Source: Calvatia gigantea (lineage: Eukaryota > Basidiomycota > Agaricomycetes > Agaricales > Lycoperdaceae). From it: DNA of 64,000 nt. The stretch spans positions 1,550,001 to 1,614,000 of the forward strand of contig JACAAK010000008.1 in the NCBI GenBank assembly GCA_025093985.1, read 5' to 3'. Both the position numbers and the translations under genes were made by a program. A model generated the notes under the pieces. That model was not told the origin of the DNA. It ran no database searches and saw nothing but the letters and a program-made list of their open reading frames with translations. This document shows, piece after piece, positions 33,868 to 45,200 of the stretch (position 1 is its first letter; each line of letters begins with the position of its first letter).

Positions 33868-36800
33868 TTGAGAGTCAAAAAGCTTGTATCTAGGATATCA
33901 GACAAATTCTACACAATTCCTCAGAGAAGAAAGCGTGAACTAAACCTAAAAGGGAAAATACAAACCACAAAAAAGGAGATCACAGTCAACACAATTGTAG
34001 ACTTGGGATGCATGACCAGCAGCATCAGCAAAAAATTAGTAGATGAAGAAGAACTCCCCACCCAAACACTAGAACAGCAAATTTTGGTATTAAATACAGA
34101 TGGGACACCAAACCAAGGCAGAAGGGTAACAGAAACAGCCACAATCAACATAGATATCCAAGGACACAAAGAACAAATTGAGGCATCTGTCGTACAACTA
34201 CAGGACAGGGCAGAAATCTTTTTAGGACATAACTGGCTAGTTAAACACAACCCAGAAGTGGATTGGGAAAATGGACAAATCAAATTCACCCAATGCCTGC
34301 TGGGATGTCAATTCCCCCATCAGAATATACCTATTACAGGAAAAATATGAAGTATGGCCACTACAGAAGATCTATGGGAAGAAGAAGATGAACCAGACCT
34401 GACCAAACCAGAAGACCTACCAGACTACATACAACTGTTCACACACTTATTCAACAAAACAACATTCGACAAGCTCCCAGAATGAACTGAATGGGACCAT
34501 GAGATAATCCTAACTGAGGATGCCCCAAAGGAAATAAGTGCAGGGACATATAACATAACAGTCAAAGAACAGGACAAACTCAAGGCATTTATTAAAGAAA
34601 ACCTAGAATCAGGATGAATATGACCATTGAAATCCCCATATGCAGCTCCGATGTTCTTTATTCCAAAGAAAGACAGATCCAAGAGGCTAATTCAAGACTA
34701 CAGGCAATTGAACAATATGGTGGTCAAAGATAAAACACCACTACCAAGAATCAGTAAAGTAATCAACAAACTCAGAAAAGCAAAATATCTCAATAAACTC
34801 AATATCATCTAGGGATACAATAATGTCAGGATCAAAGAAGGAGATGAATAGAAGGTAGCTTTCCTTACCAACAAAGGACTTTTCAAACTAACAGTCATGT
34901 ATTTTGGCCTAAGTAACTCGCCAGGAACCTTCTCCATAATGATAACAAGCATCTTCCGAGACTTACTACAGAATGGAGATATCGTGAACTATATAGATGA
35001 CTTCGCTATCCCAGGCAACAGCAAAGAACAGCTAAAGGAACAAACAGTGTGATTCCTAGAGCAAGCCGCCCAATATAACCTGTGCTTCAAATGGACTAAA
35101 TGCATCTTTGATGCAGAAGAGATTCCAATGCTAGGGGTTAAAGTGGGACATGGGCGAATTGAAATGGAGAAAGAAAAAGTGAAATTAGTATGGGAATGGC
35201 CTGAGCCAAAAAATACCAAAGGAGTGGAAAGATTCCTAGGCTTCACCAACTATTACCGACACTTCATCAAGGACTTCAGCAAAATTGCAGGACCACTGAA
35301 CAAACTCAAAGGAGCAACAGCATGGGAATGGACCAAAGAACATCAGACTGCCTTTGACCAACTCAAGAAATGTATCACTGAGGAACCCATCCTGATGCTA
35401 CTGCAAAGACAAGGACAATTCAGGGTGGAAGTTGACACATCAGATTATGCACTAGAAGGCATGCTGTCACAACAACAAGAAGACAAATGGCACCCCATCG
35501 CCTTCACCTCATGAATGTTATCACCAGCTGAATGAAATTATGAAATATATGACAAGGAGCTACTAGCGATCATTCACGCCTTGAAAGAGTGGAGACATTA
35601 CCTCCTCGATGCCAAAGAAAAGTTTGAAATCTGGACCGATCACGAAAACCTGAAATACTATAGGGAACCACAGAAACTGAATGGACGACAAGTACAATGG
35701 TACCTACATATGACTACAGGACTATGATTTCATACTACAACATGTACCTGGAAAAACGAACACAAAAGCCAACCTACTATCCTGAATCCATCAAAAACTG
35801 GAAGGGCAGGAAGATAAACTAGTCACCATGATCTGGGAAAGCTGGCTACAAACCAACAGCACAGATAGCACGATACTCCTATGAGCAAAATTGTTCATCC
35901 AGCCAGACCTCCTAGGGAAAATTCAAAGCTGAACCCAACAAGAGACAACAATCCTAACTGAACTGAAAAAACAGGATTCCCAACTCATTGAACACAATAA
36001 AGTAGTCTATAGACAAAACAGCGCATACGTCTCACCCGACCCAAAGCTACGAGAAGAAATCCTAACACAGTATCACAATATCCCAGATGCAGGACACCTA
36101 GGCCAACACAGAATGATGGAACTAATCAGCTGCGATTACTGGTGGCCAACAATGTGAAAAGACATAAAAAAATATATCTGAGGATGCCAAGCCTGCCAGA
36201 GGAATAAAGCAAAAACAACACCGCTCAAATTGCTGCTACATCCCCTTCCAGTCCTGAATGGACCTTGGGAAGAAATTAACATTGATATGATCAGACCACT
36301 ACCAGAGTCAAAAGGGAAAGACACAATACTGGTCATCGTAGATCGCTTTACAAAAATAATACAGCTCACAGTGACTACCACCAATGTTTCATCCAAGGAT
36401 ATTGCAAGGATATATCGAGACAAGATATGGAAGCTACACGGATTGCTAAGGAAAGTACTCAGTGACCGAGGACCTCAGTTCGCATCAGAATTCACCAAAG
36501 AACTATTCAGAGGACTCAGCATAGAACGAAACCTGTCAACAGCATACCACCCACAAATGGACAGACAAATGGAATGCATTAACAGAGAAGTAGAAATGTA
36601 CATCCACTTATACTGCAATTACAACCAGGATGACTGAGCAGAATGGCTCCCCATTACAGAATTCCAGTATAACAACAAACAACATGGAGGAACACAGATG
36701 ACGCTGTTCTTCTTAAACTACAGAAGAAACCCATAGAAGGGGAAAAACGAACTAACAACAAACAATCCAGTGGCCACAGATTTCCTAAAGAAACTTCAGA

Positions 36801-37383
36801 CTGCCCGAGATGACACCTCATCAGTACTACACACATACCAAGAAAAGATGAAACAGCAACATAACTGCAACAAGACCCATACCAAAACATACCAAATAGG
36901 TGATGTGGTGTGGCTGGAGAATACAAACATCCATACCAATCAAACATCAAAGAAGCTAGGCCAAAAACGGTATGGACCTTTCCTTATTAAGGAAAAGATA
37001 GGAGAAGTGGCATACTGGCTAACACTGCCAGATGGATGGGCCATCCATGATGTGTTTAACAAACAACTCCTGATGCCAGCATATCAGGCCAAGTTCCCAA
37101 GTCAAAAACAGCCACCAGCACCCGCCCCAGTGATCATAAACAATGAAGAAGAATACGAAGTAGAAGAAATCCACAGATGAAGAAAACAGGGAAGGGAATA
37201 TCAATTCCTAGTCCACTGGAAGGGGTATAGCAATGAAGAAGATACATGGACAGTGGAGTCCAATTTGGAGAATATGAAAGATGCCATACAAGATTACCTA
37301 GAAAGGCATCCAGAGGATACCTATAAAAGAGGGGGCAGAAAACACAAAAAAGCATCAAATAGACAACCTAGACAAAGAAACTA
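33868..37383 (+). pseudogene. Gypsy C1 pol (PR, RT, RNase H, integrase, chromodomain)
   Basis: Protease: TIVDLGCMTSSISKKLVDEE and FLGHNWLVKHNPEVDW (33,868-34,350). RT: YAAPMFFIPKKDRSKRLIQD, GLSNSPGTFS and YIDDFAIPG (about 34,630-35,050). RNase H: DTSDYALEGML, NYEIYDKELLAIIHAL (35,430-35,600). Integrase: GCQACQRNK zinc site, then PWEEINIDMIRPLPESKG, VIVDRFTKI, VLSDRGPQFASEF and HPQMDRQMECINRE (36,180-36,610). Chromodomain: NEEEYEVEEI, then REYQFLVHWKGYSNEEDTW (about 37,140-37,330), thought to target insertion to marked chromatin. More than 20 in-frame stops, mostly TGA at former CGA/CGG codons. Confidence 0.93.
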
Positions 37384-37390
37384 AACAAAC

Positions 37391-38380
37391 ATGCCTGTCT
37401 CCCAACCCAACCACATCGCTATTGACTCTCTTGTACACCCCACCCCTACCAGAATCTCATCCCTGCCATTCCCAGAACTAGGCAGCAGCAGAGTACCAGC
37501 TCCCCAAGGAACTTGCTTCAACCTTGCCAAAACACCATCCCCAGTGCAAGGCCTCCTTGAAGCTCTACTCAAGGATGTCAACAAGGCAACCAACAGTGAA
37601 ATCGAAAACATCACCACCCAAAACAAATAACTAGTGGTGAACTGACACATTACCCTCGCCACTGCCTGTATCACTTTTGCCGACATGTACACCAGATTCA
37701 CCAATGCATTCTCCTCCACCAACCAACACATCCCCACCATCTTCTGAGCATTAGACCAATCCACCCTCACCCCTAATGAACAAGATCATGTCCAAGGACT
37801 CCAAAGCCAAATTGACCTGGGCCTTGAAGTCTTCAACCACCTTGACATTGCTAACATATTCCTCAAGCTCGCTGACATAGCCATGAAGTTACTTGGGAGA
37901 GACAAGTCAAATGAGGACCCTGACATCAACACCTTAGTTGACAGGATTCATGTCACCCTCTCTGAATTGCATGACACAGCCAATCCCATGCCACCAATCC
38001 GCACTGACACCCCCATGGACAAAGAAACCACTGTCTCTATAAAAGAGGAAGTCAATTCCCTCTGTCGCTTCATAAAAACTATCACACCGCCACAGCTCAT
38101 ATCGGTTTTTCTCCTGCCTGCAAGATTCTGCACTGTGCTACCAGGACAAGAAAAGGACCGATACTATTGGAACTCGATAGTCAAGAACTACTGGGACAGC
38201 TCTACCACCACCGATTTCCCATACAATGGCATCCCAGTCCCTATCTGACAAGATGGTCGAAGCCACTCACCTGTCTTCTTAGTGCGATCCAATGATGGAA
38301 AATTCCTTATCGCTGCCACCAAGAAAGCACTCACAGCTGCTGTAGTAAATAGAGACTTTGATGAGCTTCCTGAGGCATGA
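37391..38380 (+). pseudogene. Gypsy C1 third ORF (unknown function)
   Basis: Begins MPVSQPNHIAIDSLVHPTPT eight bases after the pol stop and continues, across three or four stops, for about 330 codons to PEA-TGA just before the purine tract. Visible stretches: PAPQGTCFNLAKTPSPVQGL, IFLKLADIAMKLLGRDKSN, FIKTITPPQLISVFLLPARF, QEKDRYYWNSIVKNYWDSS and FLIAATKKALTAAVVNRDFD. No signal peptide, membrane span or zinc motif was seen, so it does not look like an envelope gene. A homologous ORF sits in the same place in C2 (53,063-53,872). The function is not recognised. Confidence 0.75.
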
Positions 38381-38703
38381 AGCCTAATTGGGGGGTATTG
38401 TTGTGAACTTTCACCTATTTGTGTCCACCCTATGTTCATCTTCATTCTGATATGTCCGATATCTATTTCATCTATTCCAGTATCAGCGATCTCTGAGTAT
38501 TGACTCATAAGACTACTATGCCATTATTGTCAGACATTTCATGTAGTTACCTCCATCCATTTAACTGGATATCTATCATACTTAAGCGTACATACATACT
38601 CCTGTATTTGGTATGCTTAACCACCTAGTTCTTTCCCCCTTACTTGCCCTCAAGTCTTAGCCTAAGTTGCAACCTGAGGTTTACTCAGACTAAGGTTGTA
38701 ACA

Positions 38704-40186
38704 CCTAGACCTTCATGGAATAAATGACACCGAATGATACACTTACCTAGATGAAGACTTTGACCTACTGGCAGTAAAAGTCTTTGAAGCAATTATCTAC
38801 TCCAATAAATCAGAACTCTCAACTGATGAACTAAAACTTTACTTGGAGAACATCAATTTTGACAAATTTCATTTGGAACACAAGCTCTATGGAATCACCC
38901 AAACCCTACATAAACTTGAAATCAATATGAAGATTACCCAAGCTACAAGTCTAGCACAAAAATCTACCCCAAAAATCCAAGCCAAATTACCTAGGAAATA
39001 TAAGAAATTCACATTACTATTCAACAGCAAGAAATCTGAATGATTTCTACCAACCTGGCCCTATGATCACAAAATTGAACTCCTTGACATGTTCATACCA
39101 GAACTAGGAAAAACATATCCCCTATCTTCCCTAGAAACTGAAGAACTCAAAAAGTTCATATATGAAAACCTCTAAAAAGGATACATCCAAAAATCTGAAT
39201 CTCTAATGGCTTCTTTATTCTTATTTGTAGAAAAGAAGGATGGGAAACTAAAACCTTGCCAGGACTATCAGTACCTGAACAAATACATGAAGAAGAACAC
39301 TTACTCTATTCCTATGATTACAACCATCATGGATAAACTCCAAGGAGAAAAACTCTTCACCAAAATGGACATCTGACTTAGATACAATAACATCAGAATT
39401 CAAGAAGGCAATCAATGGAAAGCTACCTTCAAAACTCCCATTAGACTCTATAAACCAAATGTCATGTTCTTTGGAATGTACAACTTTCCTGCCATCTTTC
39501 AAAAAATGATGGATACAATATTTGCCAAAATGCTTGACAAAGGAGGAATTATAATTTACATAGATGATATTCTCATCTATGCCAAAACTCAGGAAGAAAT
39601 AGATCAACTTACTATGGAAGCACTCCAGATACTGAAGGATAATAATCTATACCTGAAATTAGAGAAATGAAAATTTGACAAGATCTATCTCAAGTATCTC
39701 AGCATGATAATCTCCCCTGACAAGATTGAAATGGACAACACCAAACTCCATAGAATAGAAGAATGGCCCTTACCCCACACTACCTGTGATGTCAGAAAAT
39801 TTATGGGATTCTGCAACTTCTACCAGAAATTCATATATTGCTATGCTGATATCTCTTGACCACTTAATGCCTTACTATCCAAAATGAAGAAATTTGAATG
39901 GGAAATCAAGGCAAATGAAGCATTCAAACAACTAAAGGTGGAATTTATGAAGAAACCCATTTTACTCATGCTGGACCAAATGAAACCATTCTCCATCAAA
40001 ACTAATGCCTTGAAATATGCCTTAGGAGCTGTCCTATCCTAGCAGAACATGAATGGAAACTACCACCCTGTAGCATTTCTGTCTAAAGCATTCAACCCTA
40101 CCCAATGTAACTACAAAATACATGACTGAGAACTCCTTGCCATAATCACTGCATTGGAAGAATGGCAACACTACCTAGAAGGAGCC
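38704..40186 (+). pseudogene. Chromovirus A2 pol: end of protease, RT, start of RNase H
   Basis: Resumes A2 after C1 (DLHGINDTE, then YTYLDEDFDLLAVKVFEAI). The RT reads SLFLFVEKKDGKLKPCQDY, NVMFFGMYNFPAIFQKMM and YIDDILIYAKTQEE (about 39,230-39,600), then MGFCNFYQKFI. RNase H starts ALKYALGAVLS and YHPVAFLSKAFNPTQCNYKI and is cut at LEEWQQHYLEGA by element D1. It contains several TGA stops at expected Arg or Trp codons. Confidence 0.88.
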
Positions 40187-41190
40187 TGTTGAGAGAACGA
40201 GTAGACATCCCAATATAAGTTCACACTACCTAAGTGTGTAGGCGTCAGCGGTGGAGGGTAGTCGTATTCATCCGGGAGACGGTCCAGTAGGAGAGGCGCA
40301 TGGTAGCGGACATAGTCCTGCTTATACCAGCGTACTCAGAGAGTCTTGAGGAGAGGGGAAGCGATGCTTAGTGAAGCTAGTGTAGAGCAGAGAAGACATA
40401 GTGTCTTACGCCAAAAGGCGTCGCATAGAAGCGTACATACTACAATGCTATATAAGGGTATATATACTAATATCCCTGGTCTGTGCACTCTAAACCCTTA
40501 TACGGGTGAGGTCTAACTACCAGTAGCATAAGTGGAGCATACTGTGCACGTCCGCATGTACTAGAAGGTTCCATGCATAGTATCTACCTGCTACTTACAG
40601 TGCGGTATCCTACATGCGTAGTCCATAATAGTATCCGTTATTATCGACCCTCTGAAGGTGAAATACTCGAACCCCGTTTCAGCTATAAATAGACTGAACC
40701 AACGTAGTGGTACGGAGCGAGATTCAACACTCCTCCTCACTTGAAGGGGGGAAGATTAACGCTTCAATAATCTAGCGGTATTGAAACCAGACTTAGACAT
40801 TGGAATCTTCAACAAAAGAGCGGCAGTGCCGAACATCAAATGTCGGAGTCATCAACAATCATGCGGAATTAACCAGCTTTTGAAGGTTGGAAAAGCATTC
40901 CTGTAGCGGAGAGGAATTGATGCTAGCGTTTGCTATGATGGCCATAAAGGACGCAACGACAATTGCTTTGAGCTATCAAATATCCTTTAACTCAACTTTT
41001 TAACTCCCACGACTAACTCGCTGCGACTTTCGTCTAAGAGTAAGGAATAGGAAAGCCTAAAGAGGCTCCTCCAGAAATTGTAAACTGCAATTCTTTCGAA
41101 GCGTTCAACAAGTCTGTTTTTCCGCGTAGGTGCGAAATATGAAAACCATTTTTGCTGATTCAGCATGCGATTATTGTGAGATCAGGAAAG

Positions 41191-41274
41191 CGGCAGTCAC
41201 TTGAGCCGGCGTAATCAAGGCCGTCACTTTGCGGTTATGTAGATCAATCAATCGCAGCAGTCACTTGAGCCAGC
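41191..41274. repeat. 21-nt motif, two copies
   Basis: CGGCAGTCACTTGAGCCGGC (41,191-41,210) and GCAGCAGTCACTTGAGCCAGC (41,254-41,274). Further copies lie at 42,148-42,203 and 45,368-45,388. Confidence 0.6.
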
Positions 41275-41436
41275 GAGGCAATGATGCTACAAGCCTTGTT
41301 CTGATTTTACTCAAACAAATTCCAAATTAATGGATTCGCAAATGGAAGTGGTCTCATGCATTTTCCTCCATGCAAAAGGCATTTCGGCCAATGCGGATTA
41401 AGGATTCAGTCCCAAGGAATGCATACACACTTTTTG

Positions 41437-42120
41437 TTATTTCCCATCAACTCCAGAAAGGAGGGAGGAACGATTAAGTCCCTTATTTGTTTTTCCATAC
41501 AACTCCGAAGAGGTGGAAGGATCTTAAAATTGACCCTATATATTTTTCCGGACTCTCAAATTGAGGCGGATGGATAAATTCCATGTAGATGTTTTTCCGT
41601 CGACTCACGAAGAGGCGGAAGGTTACATTCAAAACCTATGGAGTTTTTCCTCAATCTTGTAAAAGAGAGAATGGATCGTTTAGACCCTATCTTATTTTTA
41701 TCTTGCAAAAGGAATAAGTTCCTGCCATATTTTTACAGTCGACTCTTGATCGAGTATGAAGGAATATGTTCCTGATTTATTTTATCCAACAACTCGTAAG
41801 AGGTGGAAAGGTAAAAGCATAAACCTCATAATATTTTCTCCTATGGCTCGTTAGAGGAGGAAGGAATAATTTCCTAATGTTATTTTTGCCTAAGACGCTC
41901 ATCTTGAGACGTCGGCAGGGATAACTCCCCAGTTGTTTTATCAGCGACTCGCGAGAGGCGATAGGAACAATTGAAAGTCCTATGAATATATTTTTCCAGC
42001 GACTGTGGCGGAAAGGAATATTTCTAAACCTAATATGTTTATCCAAGCATCTTCGTATGAAGGCGGAAAGGAATATCATATCCTTTGTGTTTTCCCCATC
42101 AACTCCGAAGAGGAGGGCTC
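41437..42120. repeat. Array of ~14 diverged ~50-bp double-hairpin units
   Basis: Plus-strand units each begin with a T-run plus CC (TTTTTCC), then a pyrimidine/purine hairpin of the form CGACTC-loop-GAGGCG, then GGAAGG with a second hairpin ending CCT. Starts: about 41,437, 41,489, 41,543, 41,592, 41,644, 41,696, 41,730, 41,781, 41,834, 41,883, 41,936, 41,991, 42,038 and 42,090. Examples of the second hairpin: AAAGGA-TATCA-TATCCTTT (42,066), AGGAATAAGTTCCT (41,710), AGGAATATGTTCCT (41,760). Units differ in sequence but keep pairing. The T-runs become A-runs on the element's own strand. Confidence 0.65.
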
Positions 42121-42147
42121 GCAATGACGTAGGAATCGGTATTATGT

Positions 42148-42203
42148 TGCGGCAGTCACTCGAGCCAGCTAGACAACGCATTGCGGCAGTCACTCGAGCC
42201 AGC
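42148..42203. repeat. 21-nt motif, tandem pair
   Basis: GCGGCAGTCACTCGAGCCAG is repeated with a period of about 33 bp (TTGCGGCAGTC... twice), immediately after the hairpin array. A single further copy with CGCTCGAGCC lies at 45,368-45,388, and a decayed copy in D2 near 54,534. Confidence 0.7.
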
Positions 42204-45200
42204 TAGTTGCGAATCCGTTAGACTTTATTGCCAAAGCGAGGTCGACGAAATGGTTTTGGAAAATGCGGATAAAATCCAGCGTGATCTCATGAAGGCAGAT
42301 TAAATACTGCTCAATCAAGGATTGAAGATTCCTCCCACGTAACACTTATAGTGCTCGTCTGGTGTCATTCAACCTCTTTTCTTATCTGGTAAGCCGAAGC
42401 CCGTCAGATTATTCCAGTGTATCTTCTCATCCAGTCTGCAAAAGCAGTTTTGTTATCAACGCTAAGCATTTCTCACATGCGCAGATAACTGGAGAATTAA
42501 ATCACAAAAGCGATGCCTTCAACTTAATGAAGTTTCTTTGCTGTGAAGCGCAGAATAAGGCGGTCATCGGATTTGGAGTAAGAATACTGTATCCATTGTT
42601 CTCCTCCATGCTTTTCAGCATGTTAAGTTTCCTAATACATGTTACTCAATCATATCGCTTTTTAGGGCTTTAGAGAGTGTTTATCATGTTACGAACCACC
42701 GCGGCGCACATCAATTAAGACGGACCGGCGAAGTGTAGCCATTAAAAGCTTTAATCGTATGCGGTTATTCACCAGCGATTAAGAACTTGTTTTACTGTAC
42801 TCCTCCCTCAGCGACGAGTATTTTCGATTTAAATGTCAACGCGCATTGATAATGGCGGATCATTATCGATGCAATTCCAGAAATAAAAGAATTTTTCCTC
42901 GCAAGTTTGTTAAGCTATGCGAGGCGAAAGCTCATATGGAGGTGTAACCATCACATATTTTTAGGATTATATATCCGAGCTGTTGCGCTTTTCTGGTAGA
43001 CGCTAGCGTGAACACGTAGCAAGTCTTATGCTTGTTTAACTCTAGTCGGTGAGTCCAAACGAGTTCTTCTTGAAATTTAACGCCTAATCCATTATAGTCT
43101 ACCTGTAGGTGACCCGTGTAATGAACAGTGCGGTCTTTCCTAGTCAGGTTCAATTGTGCAGTGCGTATCAACCAGCATTTTATTCTATAACTCCTCCACA
43201 ACGGTCGTTCCACATAAGTGGCGACACAGAAGTGTGGTGTGTCAAAAGCGGTAGAAATCCTGTAAAGGATGCGCATATTATGCATCAAATTGGCGAATAT
43301 GTCAGTGTAAGACATAGGATATGGTGGGTGGAGATTTCTCGAATGGAAATGGAAAGGAATCAGGAGGTGATTATAGAGTTTAATGGAATATATCCTGCGA
43401 CATCGAAAGATGGCGGATAAAGAAAGTGCTATCTCTTGCTTCGTGCAGGTTTTGCTCTCTTCTTTGCAAATGAACTGGTTATACTGCTATCCAGTTGCTA
43501 AATCATGACTTTTAAGGGTATATTCCCTCATCGAGTAAGGCATCCGAGATATGGATCATTCGTAGAACGTTAAGCCTTTCCGTGTGCCGCTTGAACTTGA
43601 AAGTTCTCGTTGATCAAACGATCGAGGTATGTTACATCTCGAATAAGCGATCTTGTTTGGGCAGTCATCATGTTAACTGATGCGCCGTGAAGCCAAACCC
43701 ACAGTACAGAACCAATTTAATGGTCTATCCCTTGATTTACACAATTAAGTGTCTTCCACTATAAATGCTTGGACTGGCGCGTTACGCTCTAGTCAACGCT
43801 TAAACTGTCACTGAGACGGGTAAGACATTCCCGTTGCCATAAAGCTTTTAGGCTCTCAAAGTGTAGTGCGGATCAGTCTCTCTACATCAACCGTTGCAAA
43901 AGCATTGGGAGTAGGAGGTTTAAGTGGGTTATTCATGCCACGAATGTTTGTTATTGCTCTCGTTTAGACAAACTCTCCTCCATAATCAGTTGCGACATTG
44001 GCCATTGTCAGCTATACTGTAGAGGTTTCTCTAATGAATCTTGGAGCCTCATAACTTCTTTCGAAGGAGGACAACCATCATCATGAGATAAGAAGTCATA
44101 GAGTAGCGTCGTAATTGACGACTAACAATTCCATCAAGTCCGAGTATTATGCTCGAGGACGAGGATATTCATATAAAGAATTCTGGATAAAGGTACTGAT
44201 GCAATTTCCCTTGTGAAATAATCCAGAGTGGCGATGAAATAATGCAACATCTCAACAAGTCGTAAAAGACGAGTGAAGAAGGCATAATCATGGGAAGTTC
44301 TGTTCGATGATGTCAAACGATATAGTCTAGTAGGCATAATGTTCAACAACCATTCATCTCCTTGCTTATAATTGCAAGTTCGTGTACAACGATGAGATTG
44401 GGTGAACAAAAACAGCTCTTCATGACTTATTGCAAAGGTGGTGTCCTTTAACGATTGCCTCAAAAGTATTACACTCGAGGACATACGTTATAAGATTTTC
44501 TCGATATAGATCGGCCGCACACTAATGTGGCGCTACAAATCTTTATCCCTAATGTCATAGACGAATGCTGGAATATGAAAGCAGTTCAGATACTTGTCAT
44601 TCCCGTAGGATTCCAGTTTCTTGCCTCAAGCCTAATATCAACTGGCAAGGTCTAAGAATTAATTCTGGTGACACAGTGCTGAAGCTCAACCGTTATACAT
44701 TGGGAGCTATTCTGCTAATTCCTAGACGTGTCGTAGTTTCCTTTCTTTGTAATGATGCGATTCACGAGATCCTTGAAAGGATATTCTTCTCAAGTGAATA
44801 GAGCAACTTGCTCCCGCTATCATCTTCATATGATCCGTAAGGATTTCTCACTTGTTGCATAGAAAAGGATTTATAGCCAGCGCTTACATCTCACGCGGCA
44901 CACCGTTATTCGTAGCATTTATCAAGGAGTATGAAGTCGAAAGTACTACCGTATATCCATCCATTGGTATCAAGGTCAGCGACATCCGAAAATGGCGACA
45001 CAAGAACTCCTCCGGCGCCAAGCTCCGTAAAGAGCGGTCTAAAGGATTTCTTAAGGAATTCGTCGGCGTGTTGCATCGTATGGTGCTTTATACATCCTCT
45101 TTCTCAATTATAGTTGCTAAATGGTACGCGCAAGTCCTAATTGTGGACGGCGACTTCCATGAAGACAAACTTCCTTAAAGCAATCTTTGTCATTCCTGTA

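Larger units (their letters stand above)
32343..38703 (+). mobile_element. Full-length Ty3/Gypsy chromovirus C1, TSD CCTAG
   Basis: LTRs 32,343-32,647 and 38,399-38,703 (305 bp each; TGTTGTGAACTTTYRCCTAT ...). CCTAG is at 32,338-32,342 and 38,704-38,708. The internal region begins TTTGGTTAAGCATCCCTACC; a purine tract TTGGGGGGTAT precedes the 3' LTR. Order: gag, protease, RT, RNase H, integrase, chromodomain, then an extra ORF. It is disabled by many TGA/TAG stops. Confidence 0.93.

Noticed and set aside
37391..38380. Envelope gene making Gypsy C an errantivirus-like element
   Set aside because: No signal peptide, transmembrane span, furin-like site or glycosylation-rich ectodomain is visible.
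41437..42120. CRISPR-like array of repeats and spacers
   Set aside because: The genome is fungal, units are diverged along their whole length with no constant repeat, and no cas-like genes exist. Described as a hairpin array instead.
42932..45178. ORFs of 78-127 codons inside D1 (for example 42,932-43,315 minus and 44,852-45,178 plus)
   Set aside because: No domain pattern, no counterpart in D2, scattered over both strands; expected by chance in 5.6 kb of sequence.
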